This document shows, one piece after another, positions 19,709-31,527 of a DNA stretch of 64,000 nucleotides (within the stretch, counting starts at the first letter, position 1; each line of letters starts with the position of its first letter). Source of the stretch: Ricordea florida. Its lineage: Eukaryota > Cnidaria > Anthozoa > Corallimorpharia > Ricordeidae. The position numbers were made by a program, and so were the translations under genes. Location: the NCBI GenBank assembly GCA_949710005.1, contig OX453275.1:26682218-26746217 (forward strand), read 5' to 3'. The notes beneath the pieces are model-generated. The model was not told the DNA's origin. It ran no database searches and worked only from the letters and a program-made list of their open reading frames with translations.

Positions 19709-22243
19709 TCTCCAGCCACTATACCAATATCCGCAAATTGTTGCAAATTACCATAATTGGGGTCATCCTCGGTGTAAAAACCTGTGAAGTTTTTCTTTGT
19801 TATTTTACTATTATTTTCCTAGTCTCTATTGTTTTGTCTCCTTTGTTTCCTTTGTTCTACGTCACTCGTGAGCGTAACAGGTTTTTACACCGAGGATGAG
19901 CCCATAATTGAGGTTTGCACTGAATGAGATGAAAACAGGAGTTGCAACGTCGGGTCGGTGAATTACAACCAATAAAAGTTGCATTCATTATTTCAAACCA
20001 GCATAGCATCAAACTTTGTCCGATCGTTCAATTGGTTGCAATCTGTTCATTTCTTTCAAGAGAAATTGTCAGATAACGAAGCCTAATGACGAGTGCTTTC
20101 TAAACTGGTTTCGAAAAATAAAAAATAAAAAAACCGCAGACAACAGGGGCAGACCTTAAATGGTGATTCACAGAAAACATGGTTTATCAGAAAAAGTTAT
20201 TAACTTTGAAAGTCAGTTTTACCAACGTAAGATTTAAGGGTGCTGTCGTGAAGGGCGTTAGCCCTTTTGTCAGCGTAAAAATTTAATAGTGCTTGTCTTG
20301 CACTATTCAAGTGACCGCTGGTTCCGCTGTAACCCTTTTTGGCTATTTTGTTTGTTTGCCTCAGTTATTAAACTTTCCAAAGTAAACATAGTTACGCTGG
20401 TTTAAAATAATGATCGCATAACATAACTTTGATGGTGGCAGCTTTTTAACTATTTCCGAGATATTGAGGCACCATTCTATTCAATTTGAATCATCACATG
20501 AAACCATTTTTAACCTTGCTAAAATGAGATATTATTTTATTCTGTCCTAACGTACTCACGCCATCTGAAAGGGAGGCCTCAATAAAGACCTAACAGGGAA
20601 TAAGAAAAGATTTAAAAACGTAAATGTAATGCCTTCCTCATACAACTGTTATCGTCAGAGTAGCTCCCTCTCTTAAATTATTTTTCGACTTCTGTCCTCT
20701 TTTGTGTTTTTCTCAGTGAGGCTATTGCCATGATTCAACAAAGTGTGTTCCGCCTCAAGCTGTTAAATTTAAAAGTCATCTTGTGCCTCAAATTATCTAT
20801 TCCATTAAAATTTATATTTCTAGTGAGTTTCGTGTGAGACCTTAAGGGTGAAACAAAACGTTATGCACGGAGGGATACAACAAGTTTCTTAAAATGAGTG
20901 AGCAATGTTTTACTCGTTGTAACCATCTGTATTGTGACGTACCTGCGAAAGTGATGTATACTAGATCGTTTTTACCTTATAGTGGACTCGTTTCTCATAA
21001 TTAATGTATTGAGTCTTCAATAACAGGAAGACTACACCGTATGTAATTGCTAACAGGTGAAAGCTAAGTTAATAGTGCGTCAGTGTCTTAAAATTTAAAT
21101 AGCTAAAAGCAAGCTAAAATGTCACAGTCTTTGCAATTATTCACATCATATTAATATGTAGAATTGTTCCATTTTGCCTGTTTCTTTGAATTATATTCTT
21201 GTACTCATTAAGCCAATTAATGATAACAAGACAATTAATTTGGTGGATCATACTAGAAGTAAACTTAGTCGCGTTACAATATTGCCTTAATGCAGTTAGA
21301 AGTCGAACTCTATAAATTGGAAGCCCTCCCTGTTCCCACATATACCGCCACCCACCCCACCCCTTTCCAGCGTATATTGAATGTGTATTGAATGTGTATT
21401 GAATGTGTATTGAATGTGTATATTGAATTGAATATATATTGAATATTGAGTTTTAAAATGTAAAAATCAGAGGATGGATCAGTTAATATAAGCTGCGTTG
21501 TCCGAAGAGAAACTACGGCGTCGAACGACCTCTGTATGATTGTATTTCACCCGTTTTGGCGAAATAACATATAACTAAGGCACAAGGCAAATAAACATTG
21601 AGCGTGTAGATTTTCTTCTTTATTTTGATTCGGTACTGATTACTAGTTTACCCTAGCCTTTACTACTTCCTAATATTACGGTGTAGTAATATTAAAATGA
21701 TACTGATAATGATAATCATAACTGTAATAAGCGACGTTGCAACTTTAATGCCGGCGAACAAGTCAGAATTAATTCCAGGTTGAACCATCTCATTAAATAA
21801 ACTTAAGCGCGATTAGCTTTACAACCAACTGTGTTCTTTTTAGTCTTCACAGACACTGAATTGCACCACAAGAATCGCATGACGGTTTCACTCATCAATC
21901 TTGTTTAGTTTTCCCGCTCAGTTTAGAACATGCCGCCTGTCTTCATTCGGCTGAGTCGTTGGCAAATGAATGCAATACTAACATTCAGGGGCCGGTTGTT
22001 CGACGGCCGATTAGCGCTAAGCCAGGGTTAAATTTAAACCCGGGTTTCCTTTCCTCTTGTTAAAAAGCATTTTCTCCGATAAATTTCTTCATTTTTTTTT
22101 TCAGAGCATACAATCATTAAATTGTATTCAAAAAGAATGATACTGAATGTGCTTTTTAAGCTCTCAAATCTACATTTAAGTTTTGCACTAACCCTGGGAT
22201 ACCTTAACACTGCCGGCCCTGTAAAGGAGAAATAAGACTGTGT
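19709..22243. other. Left-arm noncoding sequence downstream of ALR
   Basis: Pairs with about 34.4-38.3 kb of the right arm. It contains a short tandem run of gaatgtgtatt at about 21372-21440. The 1.1-kb insertion (35241-36385) and LINE fragment (37135-37540) of the right arm are absent here. No convincing gene. Confidence 0.5.
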
Positions 22244-25200
22244 TTAGTCACAAGAGCCATCCTTCCATCCGTGGAGCCATCGTTCGTCAACTTTGGAGCA
22301 GTCAAATTCTTCTTTACCAATTCTAACATTGACTTCATTGTGCATTTGGCACATCCACTGAGACAGGTTATGCCTGCTTTTCGTGTCAGGGGGGTGAGTT
22401 TTTAATCTACAAAGGGTCAGAAATGAACATTCAAGATAAAGGCAAAAACTGGAAACAAAAAATTGAGCTTAAATAGTCTGCGGCATCTTCTGGCAAAAAG
22501 CACCGCAGTACACAATGCCAATACCACTGAAGCCTGAAACAGATTAGGCTTCAACAGGAGTAAATACTTGAAGTAAAGATTAAAAAAAAACTGTTTTGAT
22601 ACTACAGCAGCATCCAAATTCCATTTTACCACAATTGCTACTAATCTCGCAATCTGATTGGCTAATTTGCCGTTGTTGATGAGACTCTAGACAACGCTGC
22701 TCGCGTCAATGTGTCACGCAAAGCAACAGAGAATCAGAAACGATCATTTTGGAGAATAAACCAATCAGATTGCGAGAAAGTTATAGACAACGCTTAATCT
22801 TTCTTTGTGTCACGATCTTGGTCACGCTCTGAAAAATACATTTTCTTTGACGTTTTTTAACGTTGCTATTGTGGTGAAAAACAAATCGAATGAGGTTTAG
22901 CGTTGTCTGTACTCTTACTGCGCCTCGCGAGTCCACAACATTTTGACCACTGTGATGACGCGTACTCGTTGTCGATAAGAGTATACACAACGCTAAACCA
23001 CATTCGATTTGTTAGTTTGCTTGATTTTAACTAGGTTTAGCTTTACGGGTGGTTATATTTTAAGTGAGCTAAGAACACTGTTTCACAATTTAAATTTTTA
23101 CCAATGCAATGATTAAAGAAAAGGACACGACATTGCACCTAGTACACTTTGCTGATCATCCACAATCTACCTTAATTATTGTGTCAATATACATCAAGGT
23201 CAAACGTAGGTAAATTAATTGGAGTAAGCGGCTGGGTTTGTGACAACTAGACTCCTCATAGACTCTAGTTACTATAAAGTGAACACAAAGTCGACATATG
23301 TATAGAAGAAGTCCATCACTGCTGATTTGTCAAAAGCCAAGTTGTATGTTGTTGACTAAAAGAGAGGTGGTGACCACTAATATTTTAGACCTGGTGACAA
23401 CTTTGGAATTGTTACCCACGGGTAACTCCTTAATCATAGGCGTACGGGAATTTTTTTGCCAGGGGTGGGGGAGGTGGATCATTTGCCCAAAAATTCTCTC
23501 ATGTTGCCCAAATTTTTATGAAACAGTCGAAAAGAAACGAGGGTCATATGATACACTAACATACGCCTACATTAACATATGAAGTGAAAATATTCATACA
23601 CATGAAACTATCATATGAGCTCATAAACATGTTAAGAGATAGAAATAGAAAATATATCTCTTAAAAACACACACACACATGCAAACTTCTTTAAAAATTG
23701 GCCTTGCCCAAATTTTTCTTGATGCCTAAAAAAATCTAAGTTGCCCAAATTTAGGGAGGCTGCAGCCCCATCCCTCCCCTTGCAAACCGGTACGCCTATG
23801 TTCTTGATAGCAAAGTTCATGTTCTCCCTGAATAATAAAGTGGAATGAAATGTTTAATGAAATAAAATCGTTACCTTTCTCTTAAGTGCCATGCACAATC
23901 AGTGCAAGGAAAAAAGTTCGAAAATAGTGTAATAAAGTTTTTCATGTCATTTTGCTGTTGCTGTGAAGGCTGATCAGGGTAATACGCAGCCATGGTGTGA
24001 AGGAATCCCCATGTTGAACGACCGAGCTCTCCCCTGTCTAAAGGACATTCTGCCATTCTATCACCTTCTTGTGAGGAGCTTTCCTGAGCTTTATTTGTGT
24101 CGCCTCCATTTACCTGAAGGTATGAGGCTGCCTAATTAATAATAACATAAACTTACAAATTACAGTCAAAGATCTCATCAGCAACCATGATGGAAATTCA
24201 AAAAAGTGATCTTAACTACAGCTGGTCTCTATTAAGAGTGTGCTCCTTTAAGAAATCATGGGATGAAACAATAGACCTGGTTGCTTACAAGTACTTTAAT
24301 GCGATTAGCATAAGGCTTATTGTGCAATATAAAAACAAGTATTGATTTATAGTCTAATGGCTGTAATATTAAAATATCACTTTATTTATTCTGCCAAAGA
24401 AGAGATTTGCAAATGTACAGCTAACTCATCCACAGCGATTGAAAAAATGTTGACAGTGTTAAGTTATGAAAATCAGGCTCTTTATGTGGTTGCTTATAAG
24501 AACTTAAAAACAAAGGAAAAGGCCTTTTGTTAATTCACAAACGTGGCCACAGTCATTTGCAGGAAAAGTTGCTTTCAAGAGTTCTTCATTACAGAGTTTA
24601 AGTGACAGTTCAAACGGGATTTCAGAAAGGTGGTCACTTGTGAGAGTGGCCAAAAGGAGAGCTTCAACTGTACATGAAACAAGTTTAACCCTTTAAGTCC
24701 CAATAGTGACCAGCATCCAATTTCTCACTACAATTTTCACTGTTCATCAACCATTCATGTTATGAGAATAACAAAAATGATCACCAAAAAGGGTCATATT
24801 GACACTTAAACAAACTTTCCTCACTAGTACCATAACAAATATATGACAACAGTTAGGAGAAAATGAATATTGATATGTGTGCATCGCAAACTTTGTGCTC
24901 TTTTGATCCTGTGTCAAACAGCACTATTTTCTCATAGTGTCATCTCAATCTCAAATACTATCTTGTGTTTGTATCCAGATACAATACAAGATTTATTGAT
25001 TACAGCTTGTTCAATAGGGAACTATTGCAACAATAAACTGTAAATTAATTATTTAAGCTGTAAACAAAAGCCCACTAAAAATTCAGTAATGACCAAAAGA
25101 AACATTTATGCCATAACAAATAAAATTATAGAAAATTATAACAGTGCAAGGAAACAGGGAATGATTTCCGCACAGGTCCCTACTTCATTATGCATGCTGT

Positions 25201-25872
25201 AGCCATACTGTTTCATTCTACAATAACAAGAAATGTTTTCATGTGCATTACCATAAACAATTCACCTGCTGCATGAATAATGATGTAGGGACCTGTGCGG
25301 AAATCTTGCCGGAAACAGTATGCACCTTTCGACAAGCAAGCCCATAAAAGTCATATAAAGCTGTAAATTTGTGGCAATGTATAGCCAAAGATGAACGTGC
25401 GTATTAACTAATCCAGTCACTTACCAAACAAGTGTTTCACGAAACATAACTTCGAAAATCATAAAATTTATGTCAAGATAGGGTACATTTCCACGCAACT
25501 CCACACTTACTATGTATGCTGAAGTGATACCGTTTCGATCTTCATAAACTATACATATTTGCGCGTGCATTTCTTTAAAAGTATTGCTAGAGTTTCCATA
25601 ACGAATTATGAGGATGAAACGGAAATACGACCTTAAATTCTACCGCTAAAACAAAACTAGAACCTTCAAGGGCGTTCGATCATGATGATGCAATAAACGT
25701 TAACGGATATTCGACTCGATGAACAAACTCAACACAAAAAAACACAATGCGAAAAAGCATAAAAAATTACCGTAGTACTCTGTTGTCTGCTTCGTTGCCT
25801 AATCCATGACTTAAAATCTGTACAAGCACGACAAGGTTTTTTGCCGTGTAAGGGTGAACCTCCGTCCGCCAT
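22244..25872 (-). CDS. GFER: ALR/GFER FAD-linked sulfhydryl oxidase, three exons (22244-22406, 23875-24113, 25771-25872)
   Basis: Spliced length is 504 nt, 167 residues, with consistent phases and GT-AG introns. Exon 1 (minus, from ATG at 25872) gives MADGG...[12 protein letters not shown], the N-terminal CxxC shuttle region. Exon 2 gives [28 protein letters not shown] and the redox-active FFPCTDC (C104, C107). Exon 3 gives [15 protein letters not shown] and the conserved end DGSCD. Erv1/ALR enzymes oxidise protein thiols with FAD and, with MIA40/CHCHD4, drive disulfide formation in the mitochondrial intermembrane space. C57 and C166 match the intersubunit pair of human ALR. Exons 2 and 3 lie in the left arm, while exon 1 lies in the spacer. 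Odd: DRGELGR has G where relatives, and the broken right-arm copy, have E. Introns hold foldback elements. Confidence 0.92.
22646..22776. repeat. Small TIR element in ALR intron 2
   Basis: CTCGCAATCTGATTGG at the left is mirrored by CCAATCAGATTGCGAG at the right. The same element is present in the right arm near 33899-34029, so it predates the duplication. Confidence 0.7.
23435..23800. repeat. TIR element CATAGGCGTAC, ALR intron 2
   Basis: Ends CATAGGCGTACGGG and CCGGTACGCCTATG are inverted copies, with internal ttgcccaaatttt repeats. The counterpart lies in the right arm at about 32840-33230. Confidence 0.6.
25158..25310. mobile_element. 153-bp TIR element with 8-bp target duplication, left arm
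   Basis: Ends GGAATGATTTCCGCACAGG and CCTGTGCGGAAATCTTGCC pair, and GGAAACAG flanks both sides (25150-25157 and 25311-25318). An 8-bp duplication fits the hAT superfamily. The right arm lacks it but has a different element at the same spot. Confidence 0.8.
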
Positions 25873-26315
25873 TTTGAGGAAACGAATGATTTGTCGTGTA
25901 AAGAACATCGGACCGACCCTTAAAATTATGATTCACTATTTACCAGGCCCCAGTAGAGCGGTGAATAATTATTTTTCGTAGGCTTTTCAGGCTGTGCAGA
26001 TTGCAGTTGATAAACTAGGGCAGAGATCTCATGTATATACCCACCACGAGTCCCATTGTATGTAATTGTTTACCTTTACAGGCAGAGATCTCGTGTATCT
26101 ATCCACCATGAGTACCATTGAATGTAATTGTTTCTCTTTACAGGCAGAGATCTCATGTACATGTATATACCCACCATGAGTCCCTGCGTGGCCTGGGTTT
26201 TCCTGCGTGGTCGTGTGGAAAGACGTGAGCCGGAACAGGGCCAATATTGCTTAATCGGAAGAATAGTATATCCGATTGAGGAGTAATATTGTTGTTTTTC
26301 CCACATATCGCTTCT
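25401..26315. other. Spacer between the two arms, with ALR exon 1 and promoter region
   Basis: Not inverted-repeated. It contains ALR exon 1 (25771-25872), its upstream sequence, and the tandem repeat at 26020-26185. Its right end is a 114-bp dispersed repeat. Confidence 0.7.
26020..26185. repeat. Tandem repeat, about 63-bp unit, 2.5 copies
   Basis: Units begin ggcagagatctcrtgtat and contain cccaccatgagt and tgtaattgttt. Three starts are visible at about 26022, 26082 and 26143. Confidence 0.8.
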
Positions 26316-26318
26316 TCG
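26205..26318 (+). repeat. Dispersed 114-bp repeat, copy 1
   Basis: Runs from gcgtggtcgtgtggaaagac to cacatatcgcttcttcg. A second copy in the same orientation lies at 40876-40991, so the two bracket the right arm. Confidence 0.75.
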
Positions 26319-26397
26319 TTCATCTTTGGCTATACATTGCAACAAATTTGCAGCTTTATATGACTTATATTGGCTTGCTTGTCAAGAGGTGCATACT

Positions 26398-26709
26398 CAG
26401 GGGCGAATACAGGGGGGGTGGATAGGGTGGATATCCACCCCCCATTTTTCAGTAAAAAAAATAATTCGAAATGTCACTTTATTTGAAATAGAAAATAAAT
26501 AAAGAAAGAAAAATGAGCTCTCGCTCATGTCTGGTTGTTGTTTATTGCGAAATTTGCAGGGAAACGTTCGCGCTTACCAACCCATGTGCTCAGTCGATGC
26601 TCAGGTTTGATGGCAACCTCGTTCCCAGGGTCTTGTGGGTAATTTCCAAGATGGCGGGTCGACCCGCCATCCATCCACCCCCCCTTTTCAAATCCTGGAT
26701 CCGCCCCTG
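26398..26709. mobile_element. Non-autonomous TIR element (CAGGGGCG ends), hAT-like
   Basis: Begins CAGGGGCGAATACAGG and ends CCTGGATCCGCCCCTG, and interrupts sequence that is continuous with the left arm apart from that arm's own insertion. Only CT is clearly duplicated at the flanks, so the usual 8-bp signature is missing. hAT assignment is from the terminal motif. Confidence 0.6.
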
Positions 26710-26891
26710 CTGTTTCCTTGCACTGTGATAATTTTCTATAATTTTATTTGATATGGCATAACTGTTTCTTTTGGTCATTACTGAATATTTTAGTGGGCCT
26801 TTGTTTACAGCTTAAATAATTAATTTACAGTTTATTGTTGCAATAGTTCCCTATTGAACAAGCTGTAATCAATAAATCTTGTATTGTATCT

Positions 26892-27044
26892 TGTTGCGTA
26901 TTGGGTCGTTTCGTTAGGGATTTCCAAAGTAAATGAAGAACTCAACCAAACTTTATTATTTTACAACTACGGAACCGAAAGTGAACTTTGCCCTCCGATG
27001 CACTAAGCATCATGTGAGCACGAGGTATGACGTCATACACCACA
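26892..27044 (-). repeat. 3' LTR of the Gypsy element
   Basis: 153 bp. On the coding (minus) strand it begins TGTGGTG and ends CGCAACA, giving TG...CA ends. It contains tgacgtca, a CRE-like site that could serve as promoter element. Confidence 0.93.
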
Positions 27045-27059
27045 TCTCCTCCCTTCTTA
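27045..27059 (-). other. Polypurine tract
   Basis: On the minus strand, AAGAAGGGAGGAGA lies directly before the 3' LTR, the position of the plus-strand DNA primer in LTR elements. Confidence 0.85.
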
Positions 27060-27255
27060 GGCAATACTAACTGAGCAACAAGTTCTTATAATATTTTTGA
27101 AACCGAACGTAAAGGGTCAATAATGAATTCAAGTCCGAAATACTAATACAGCGAATCAGACACTAAACTGTCAGATGAAAACAATGTCCAAACAGTTCTT
27201 GCGTTTATCCTAAAGAAATAGATGCAACGCTTCGTAAACTCTTAATACAGATTAG

Positions 27256-30200
27256 CTAGATTGTCTCAATCAATCTGTCTGGCGCCCTGCGCACTCTACT
27301 GGATCGGCGCAGTGGAATAAGACTGCCTTCTGGTAGCGGAGCATTAGGAGAAGACGTCGTCTCTGCCGCAGATGGAGAGCTGTTCGCATTCTCCGACTGA
27401 ACTTGAGTTCCAGGCTCGGCAGAATTCGACAACGGCAGGCTCACGGGAGGCTGCTGGGGTGATGGAACACTTGTAGTTGAAGTGCCTTGTCGTACAGGAT
27501 CTAAAGCAGCGTCCAGCGGTAACCTTTCCAATTCCCGGTCAGCGACTGCGCTGTCCATGGTATCACGTCTGATGTGGTCGAGATGCCTCTTCCAAACTCG
27601 TCCATCGTTCAGAACTACTACGTAAGATGTCGGACCACTTCGCTCTGCAACAGAGCCTGGCCACCACGTGTGTTCTCTCCGAAGATCTTTCACCCAAATT
27701 CTATCACCTGGGTAGAACTCTCTAAACTTAGCATGCGCATCGTGTGTTTCCTTCTGCTTCGCTTGTGAATCCATTACCTTGTCCCCTACACTTGGGCGAA
27801 GGAGGGTTAGTCTTGTGCGAAGTTCACGCCCCAGGAACAGACTAGCTGGTGTTCTGCCAGTAGTAGGGTGTCTTGTCGACCGGTAAGTCAACAGAAAATT
27901 AGCGATGCGTTGTTGAACAGACAGCTTGCTGCCTTTACATGTTTTCATGTGATTCTTGAATGACTGAACCATTCTTTCGGCCAGTCCGTTACTGGCTGCA
28001 TGATAGGGTGCTACACGTACATGCTTAACACCGTTCATCCTCAAGAAGTGTGCAAACTCTTCGCTGCGAAACTGAGGACCATTATCACTGACACAATGTA
28101 CTGGCAATCCGTATTTGGAAAATAGTTCCCGTAAGATAGTAATGGTCGCGGTTGCTGACGTGTTTCGTGGCATAAAGTATATTTCTGGCCAGCGCGAGTG
28201 TGCATCAACAAGGATGAAATAATGCCCGTTTTCATCTTCTGCGTAATCTATGTGAATGCGATGCCAAGGATTACTCGGCCATAACCATGGGTTAAGTGGC
28301 GCTACAGCTGGTGGCTTCTTAACTTGCTGGCAGCTTTGGCAATTTCTGACAGTTTGTTCTATTTCTTGATCAATGTTAGGCCACCATAAGTAACTACGTG
28401 CCAATTCTTTCATCCGAACAATCCCTGGGTGTCCTGAATGCAACTCTTGAAGCATGTCTTTGTGGTACCGAGTAGGTATGACCACCCGAAGTCCCCACAA
28501 AAGACAGTCTTGCTCAACAGACAACTCAAATCGACGATTAAAGTAGGGTTGGAGGCGTAGATCCTCCACGTGCTTTGGCCAGCCTTGCCTGACATATTCT
28601 AGCACCTTTGACAGTACTGGGTCTACTCTTGTGGCGTGGTTTATTTCTTTGTGACTAATGGGTAAGGAATGGATCAGTCGTTCTTCGACATGATATGCAG
28701 AATCCTCGTCATTACGCGTTGACGGCAAGGGCAACCGTGACAGCGCGTCAGCCACTGCATTTTGCTTTGATGGAACGGACCTGATGTTGTAGTTGAAAGC
28801 TGAAAGAATGATCGCCCAACGCTGTAGACGCATCGCTGCTAGCGAGGGGATGGCTGTTTTAGGACCCAAAATTCGTTCCAGAGGCTTATGATCCGTTTGT
28901 ATCGTAAAGTGACGGCCATATAGGTACAAATGGAACCGTTTTAGCCCAAACATTATCGCCAAAGCTTCTTTGTCGATCTGCGCATAACGCTTTTCGTGTT
29001 CGTTCAATGTTCGTGACGCATAGGCAATAGGGCGTCGTTCGCCGTTAGGACACACGTGCATTATGACCGCACCCAAACCATATGGAGAAGCGTCCACCGC
29101 TAATTCTACAGGAAGGCTAGAGTTGTAATGCGTTAGCACAGTTTCTGACGTTAGTGCACATTTCACATCAGAGAAAGCTTTGTCGCAGTTTGACGACCAA
29201 TTCCACGGCTTATTTCCTAGGAGCTCGTACAAAGGATGGGCAAGGGTTGATAACTTGGGGATAAAGTTGGTTAGTGCCGCCAACATTCCCAAGAACGATC
29301 GTAATTCTGTGACGTTGCGTGGAATAGGTGCTTCTTTGATGGCCTTGACCTTTTCACCCGTCGGCTGAAGACCCTTCTCTGAAAAGCGCAATCCAAAGTA
29401 AATGACTGACGGTGCCATAAACACACACTTCGGTAGTTTGACTCGCAACCCGTACTTCTGAAACTGCTTCAGGACTGCTTCTAAATTCTTCACATGCTCC
29501 TCGTCATCAGAGCCTCCTACAAGCAAATCGTCCATGATAACACAAGTTCCTGCTAATCCTGCAAGCACTTGTTCGATGAAACGTTGCCAAATAGCGGGGC
29601 TGGATGAAATTCCAAATGGTAACCGCGTGTACCGGAACAGACCCTTATGGGTGTTAATCGTACACAGTTTTTGTGATTCCTCGTCTAGGATCAGTTGTTG
29701 ATATGCACTTCGCAGATCAATCTTCGTGAACTTCTTCCATGAAGACACACGCCCTCGAATCTCCTCCAATGTTGGAATCGGAAACTGCTCGGTCTGAATT
29801 GCTGGGTTCACTGTGCCCTTATAATCACCGCAAATACGTACTGTACCATCGGTTTTAGGAACACAAACAATGGGCGTTGCCCAGTCGCTCACTTCGACAG
29901 GTTTTAGAACCCCATCATTTTCCATGCGTTTCAGTTCTTCCTCTACCGCGGAGCGAAGGGCATAAGGTACTGGGCGTGCCCGTTGAAATACTGGTGTTGC
30001 GTTTTCCTTTAGGTACAATTTCGCCGTAACACCTTTAACAGTCCCCAGTTCAGGCTTGAAGACGTCAGCATACAGTTTCTTAAGACGTTCGACCTCTACA
30101 TTCGTCTCATGGAACACCGAGAACTGACCGTTTGAGGATGGAAAGAGGTTTACCCAGTCGAGGCGAATTTTCATCATCCAAGATCGTCCAAGCAACGGAG

Positions 30201-31407
30201 GGGCGTACCGTTCTGCACGAACAACTAGAAGAGGTAGTGTCGCGCGTTGCCCGTTGTACTCCACGTCAACTAAAATCTGTCCCGCAACGTCCAGCGGTGT
30301 GCCAGCATAGGCATGGAATGATTTCTCTACTGGCTTCAGCGAAAGGTATTTGAAATACCGCTCGTAATCTGCGTAATTTAGAATTGAAGCAGAAGCACCC
30401 GTATCTACCTCCATCTGAAATTGAACATCTTCAATAAGCACAGGAACTCTCACAGCAGGAGCTGAAATTCGTGATTTGCGTGACTCAGGTTTTTGGTTCT
30501 CTACCAGATTAAAGATTGACCCCAGGAACTCGTCTCCTGTGTCCTCACACACTTCATGTTCAGAATCCTGATCCGTGTGACGTACGTGCTGTTTTCCCGC
30601 CGATCGTTTGGGAAATGGTTTCACGTTGCGACACTCAGACTGCAAGTGACCTGTTGCGTGACACTTGAAACATTCTGACCCTTTGTATTTGCAATTGTTC
30701 GGGGTGTGGTTGGTTAACCCACAACGAAAACATTGTTTCCGTGGATTCTCGTACTGCTGAGGTTGTTTACCATTGCCACGATAATGTCTACCAGATGAGC
30801 GACCACGTGACAATCGATGTTCTCGCTTGACCTTGTTTACGTTGGAAGACGAATTTTCACTGTGAGAAATCGCTCCAAGGTCACGTACATCCTTCTGAGC
30901 TATTTCCTGGGCTATGGCAGTGTCCACGGCTTCTTGAAAGGTGAAGTTATTCGATAATAATTTCCGTTTAATCTGCTCTGAGCGAAGCCCGCAAATAAAT
31001 CGATCGCGTAGACTATCGTTTAGCTGTTCGTTTGTGAATTCACATGTCCCAGAAAGATTTTTCAGCTCTCTCACAAAGTCGACGATACTTTGACCTGGTT
31101 TCTGAGTTGCAGAATGGAACCTGTATCTTTCTGCCACTTTTAAACGAGTCGGCTTATAATGACCACGCAGCAGCGTTGCAAGCTGGTCGAAGGTCTTCGA
31201 GTTTGGCGCGTCGGGAAATGATAAATCTTTCAATACTCGATAAGAACTACTGCCAATAGATGTGAGAAGTATAGCTCTTCGTTTAGCGGCATTATCTGAA
31301 TCGTTCTTGATATCGTATGCAATGAAATATTCCTGTAATCGCTCAAGGTAACTGTCGATGTCTTCGCCCTCAGGATTAAAAACATCAAAAGGTGGTCTGC
31401 CCGCCAT
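27256..31407 (-). CDS. Gypsy gag-pol polyprotein (1383 aa)
   Basis: Single intact frame starting MAGRPPFDVFNPEGEDIDSY. Gag spans about residues 1-300, with two CCHC zinc knuckles near 227-260 (CFRCGLTNHTPNNC, CFKCHATGHLQSEC). Protease has VDTGASASIL near 340. Reverse transcriptase spans about 460-650, with IMDDLLVGG as the active-site box. RNase H includes VELAVDASPYGLGAV and TDHKPLE. Integrase has an HHCC finger (HSGHPGIVRMKE...CQSCQ) and DDE residues in HIDYAED, VSDNGPQF and NGLAERMVQ. The C terminus is proline/serine rich. There is no env. The fused gag-pol without frameshift means both are made in one protein. Confidence 0.95.
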   Translation of the reverse strand: MAGRPPFDVFNPEGEDIDSYLERLQEYFIAYDIKNDSDNAAKRRAILLTSIGSSSYRVLKDLSFPDAPNSKTFDQLATLLRGHYKPTRLKVAERYRFHSATQKPGQSIVDFVRELKNLSGTCEFTNEQLNDSLRDRFICGLRSEQIKRKLLSNNFTFQEAVDTAIAQEIAQKDVRDLGAISHSENSSSNVNKVKREHRLSRGRSSGRHYRGNGKQPQQYENPRKQCFRCGLTNHTPNNCKYKGSECFKCHATGHLQSECRNVKPFPKRSAGKQHVRHTDQDSEHEVCEDTGDEFLGSIFNLVENQKPESRKSRISAPAVRVPVLIEDVQFQMEVDTGASASILNYADYERYFKYLSLKPVEKSFHAYAGTPLDVAGQILVDVEYNGQRATLPLLVVRAERYAPPLLGRSWMMKIRLDWVNLFPSSNGQFSVFHETNVEVERLKKLYADVFKPELGTVKGVTAKLYLKENATPVFQRARPVPYALRSAVEEELKRMENDGVLKPVEVSDWATPIVCVPKTDGTVRICGDYKGTVNPAIQTEQFPIPTLEEIRGRVSSWKKFTKIDLRSAYQQLILDEESQKLCTINTHKGLFRYTRLPFGISSSPAIWQRFIEQVLAGLAGTCVIMDDLLVGGSDDEEHVKNLEAVLKQFQKYGLRVKLPKCVFMAPSVIYFGLRFSEKGLQPTGEKVKAIKEAPIPRNVTELRSFLGMLAALTNFIPKLSTLAHPLYELLGNKPWNWSSNCDKAFSDVKCALTSETVLTHYNSSLPVELAVDASPYGLGAVIMHVCPNGERRPIAYASRTLNEHEKRYAQIDKEALAIMFGLKRFHLYLYGRHFTIQTDHKPLERILGPKTAIPSLAAMRLQRWAIILSAFNYNIRSVPSKQNAVADALSRLPLPSTRNDEDSAYHVEERLIHSLPISHKEINHATRVDPVLSKVLEYVRQGWPKHVEDLRLQPYFNRRFELSVEQDCLLWGLRVVIPTRYHKDMLQELHSGHPGIVRMKELARSYLWWPNIDQEIEQTVRNCQSCQQVKKPPAVAPLNPWLWPSNPWHRIHIDYAEDENGHYFILVDAHSRWPEIYFMPRNTSATATITILRELFSKYGLPVHCVSDNGPQFRSEEFAHFLRMNGVKHVRVAPYHAASNGLAERMVQSFKNHMKTCKGSKLSVQQRIANFLLTYRSTRHPTTGRTPASLFLGRELRTRLTLLRPSVGDKVMDSQAKQKETHDAHAKFREFYPGDRIWVKDLRREHTWWPGSVAERSGPTSYVVVLNDGRVWKRHLDHIRRDTMDSAVADRELERLPLDAALDPVRQGTSTTSVPSPQQPPVSLPLSNSAEPGTQVQSENANSSPSAAETTSSPNAPLPEGSLIPLRRSSRVRRAPDRLIETI

Positions 31408-31509
31408 TTCACGTGCTTTCGGTCGAGCAGATGCCGGAGGTTCAGTGCTGAATTATCCCGTATTCTGGCAATCCACCGTTCGTAGCGGACGTTAAGTTTT
31501 CGTTTGCCA

Positions 31510-31527
31510 AGTTATCCTCGTCGCCAC
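31510..31527 (-). other. Primer-binding site
   Basis: On the minus strand, GTGGCGACGAGGATAACT follows the 5' LTR at once. TGGCGAC-type sites are used by many Gypsy elements with a tRNA primer; the exact tRNA is not determined here. Confidence 0.6.

Larger units (their letters stand above)
14790..25400. repeat. Left arm of a large inverted duplication
   Basis: Long stretches are reverse complements of 26316-40655. Examples are 15000-15130 against 40020-40120, 22244-22406 against 34268-34434, 23875-24113 against 32531-32769, 20100-20560 against 37640-38100 and 25320-25400 against 26316-26400. Arm-specific insertions make the lengths unequal. The left arm privately holds the palindrome at 16278-16679, the TIR element at 17695-19708 and the small element at 25158-25310. 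The outer limit is where homology fades just inside 14790. Confidence 0.9.
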
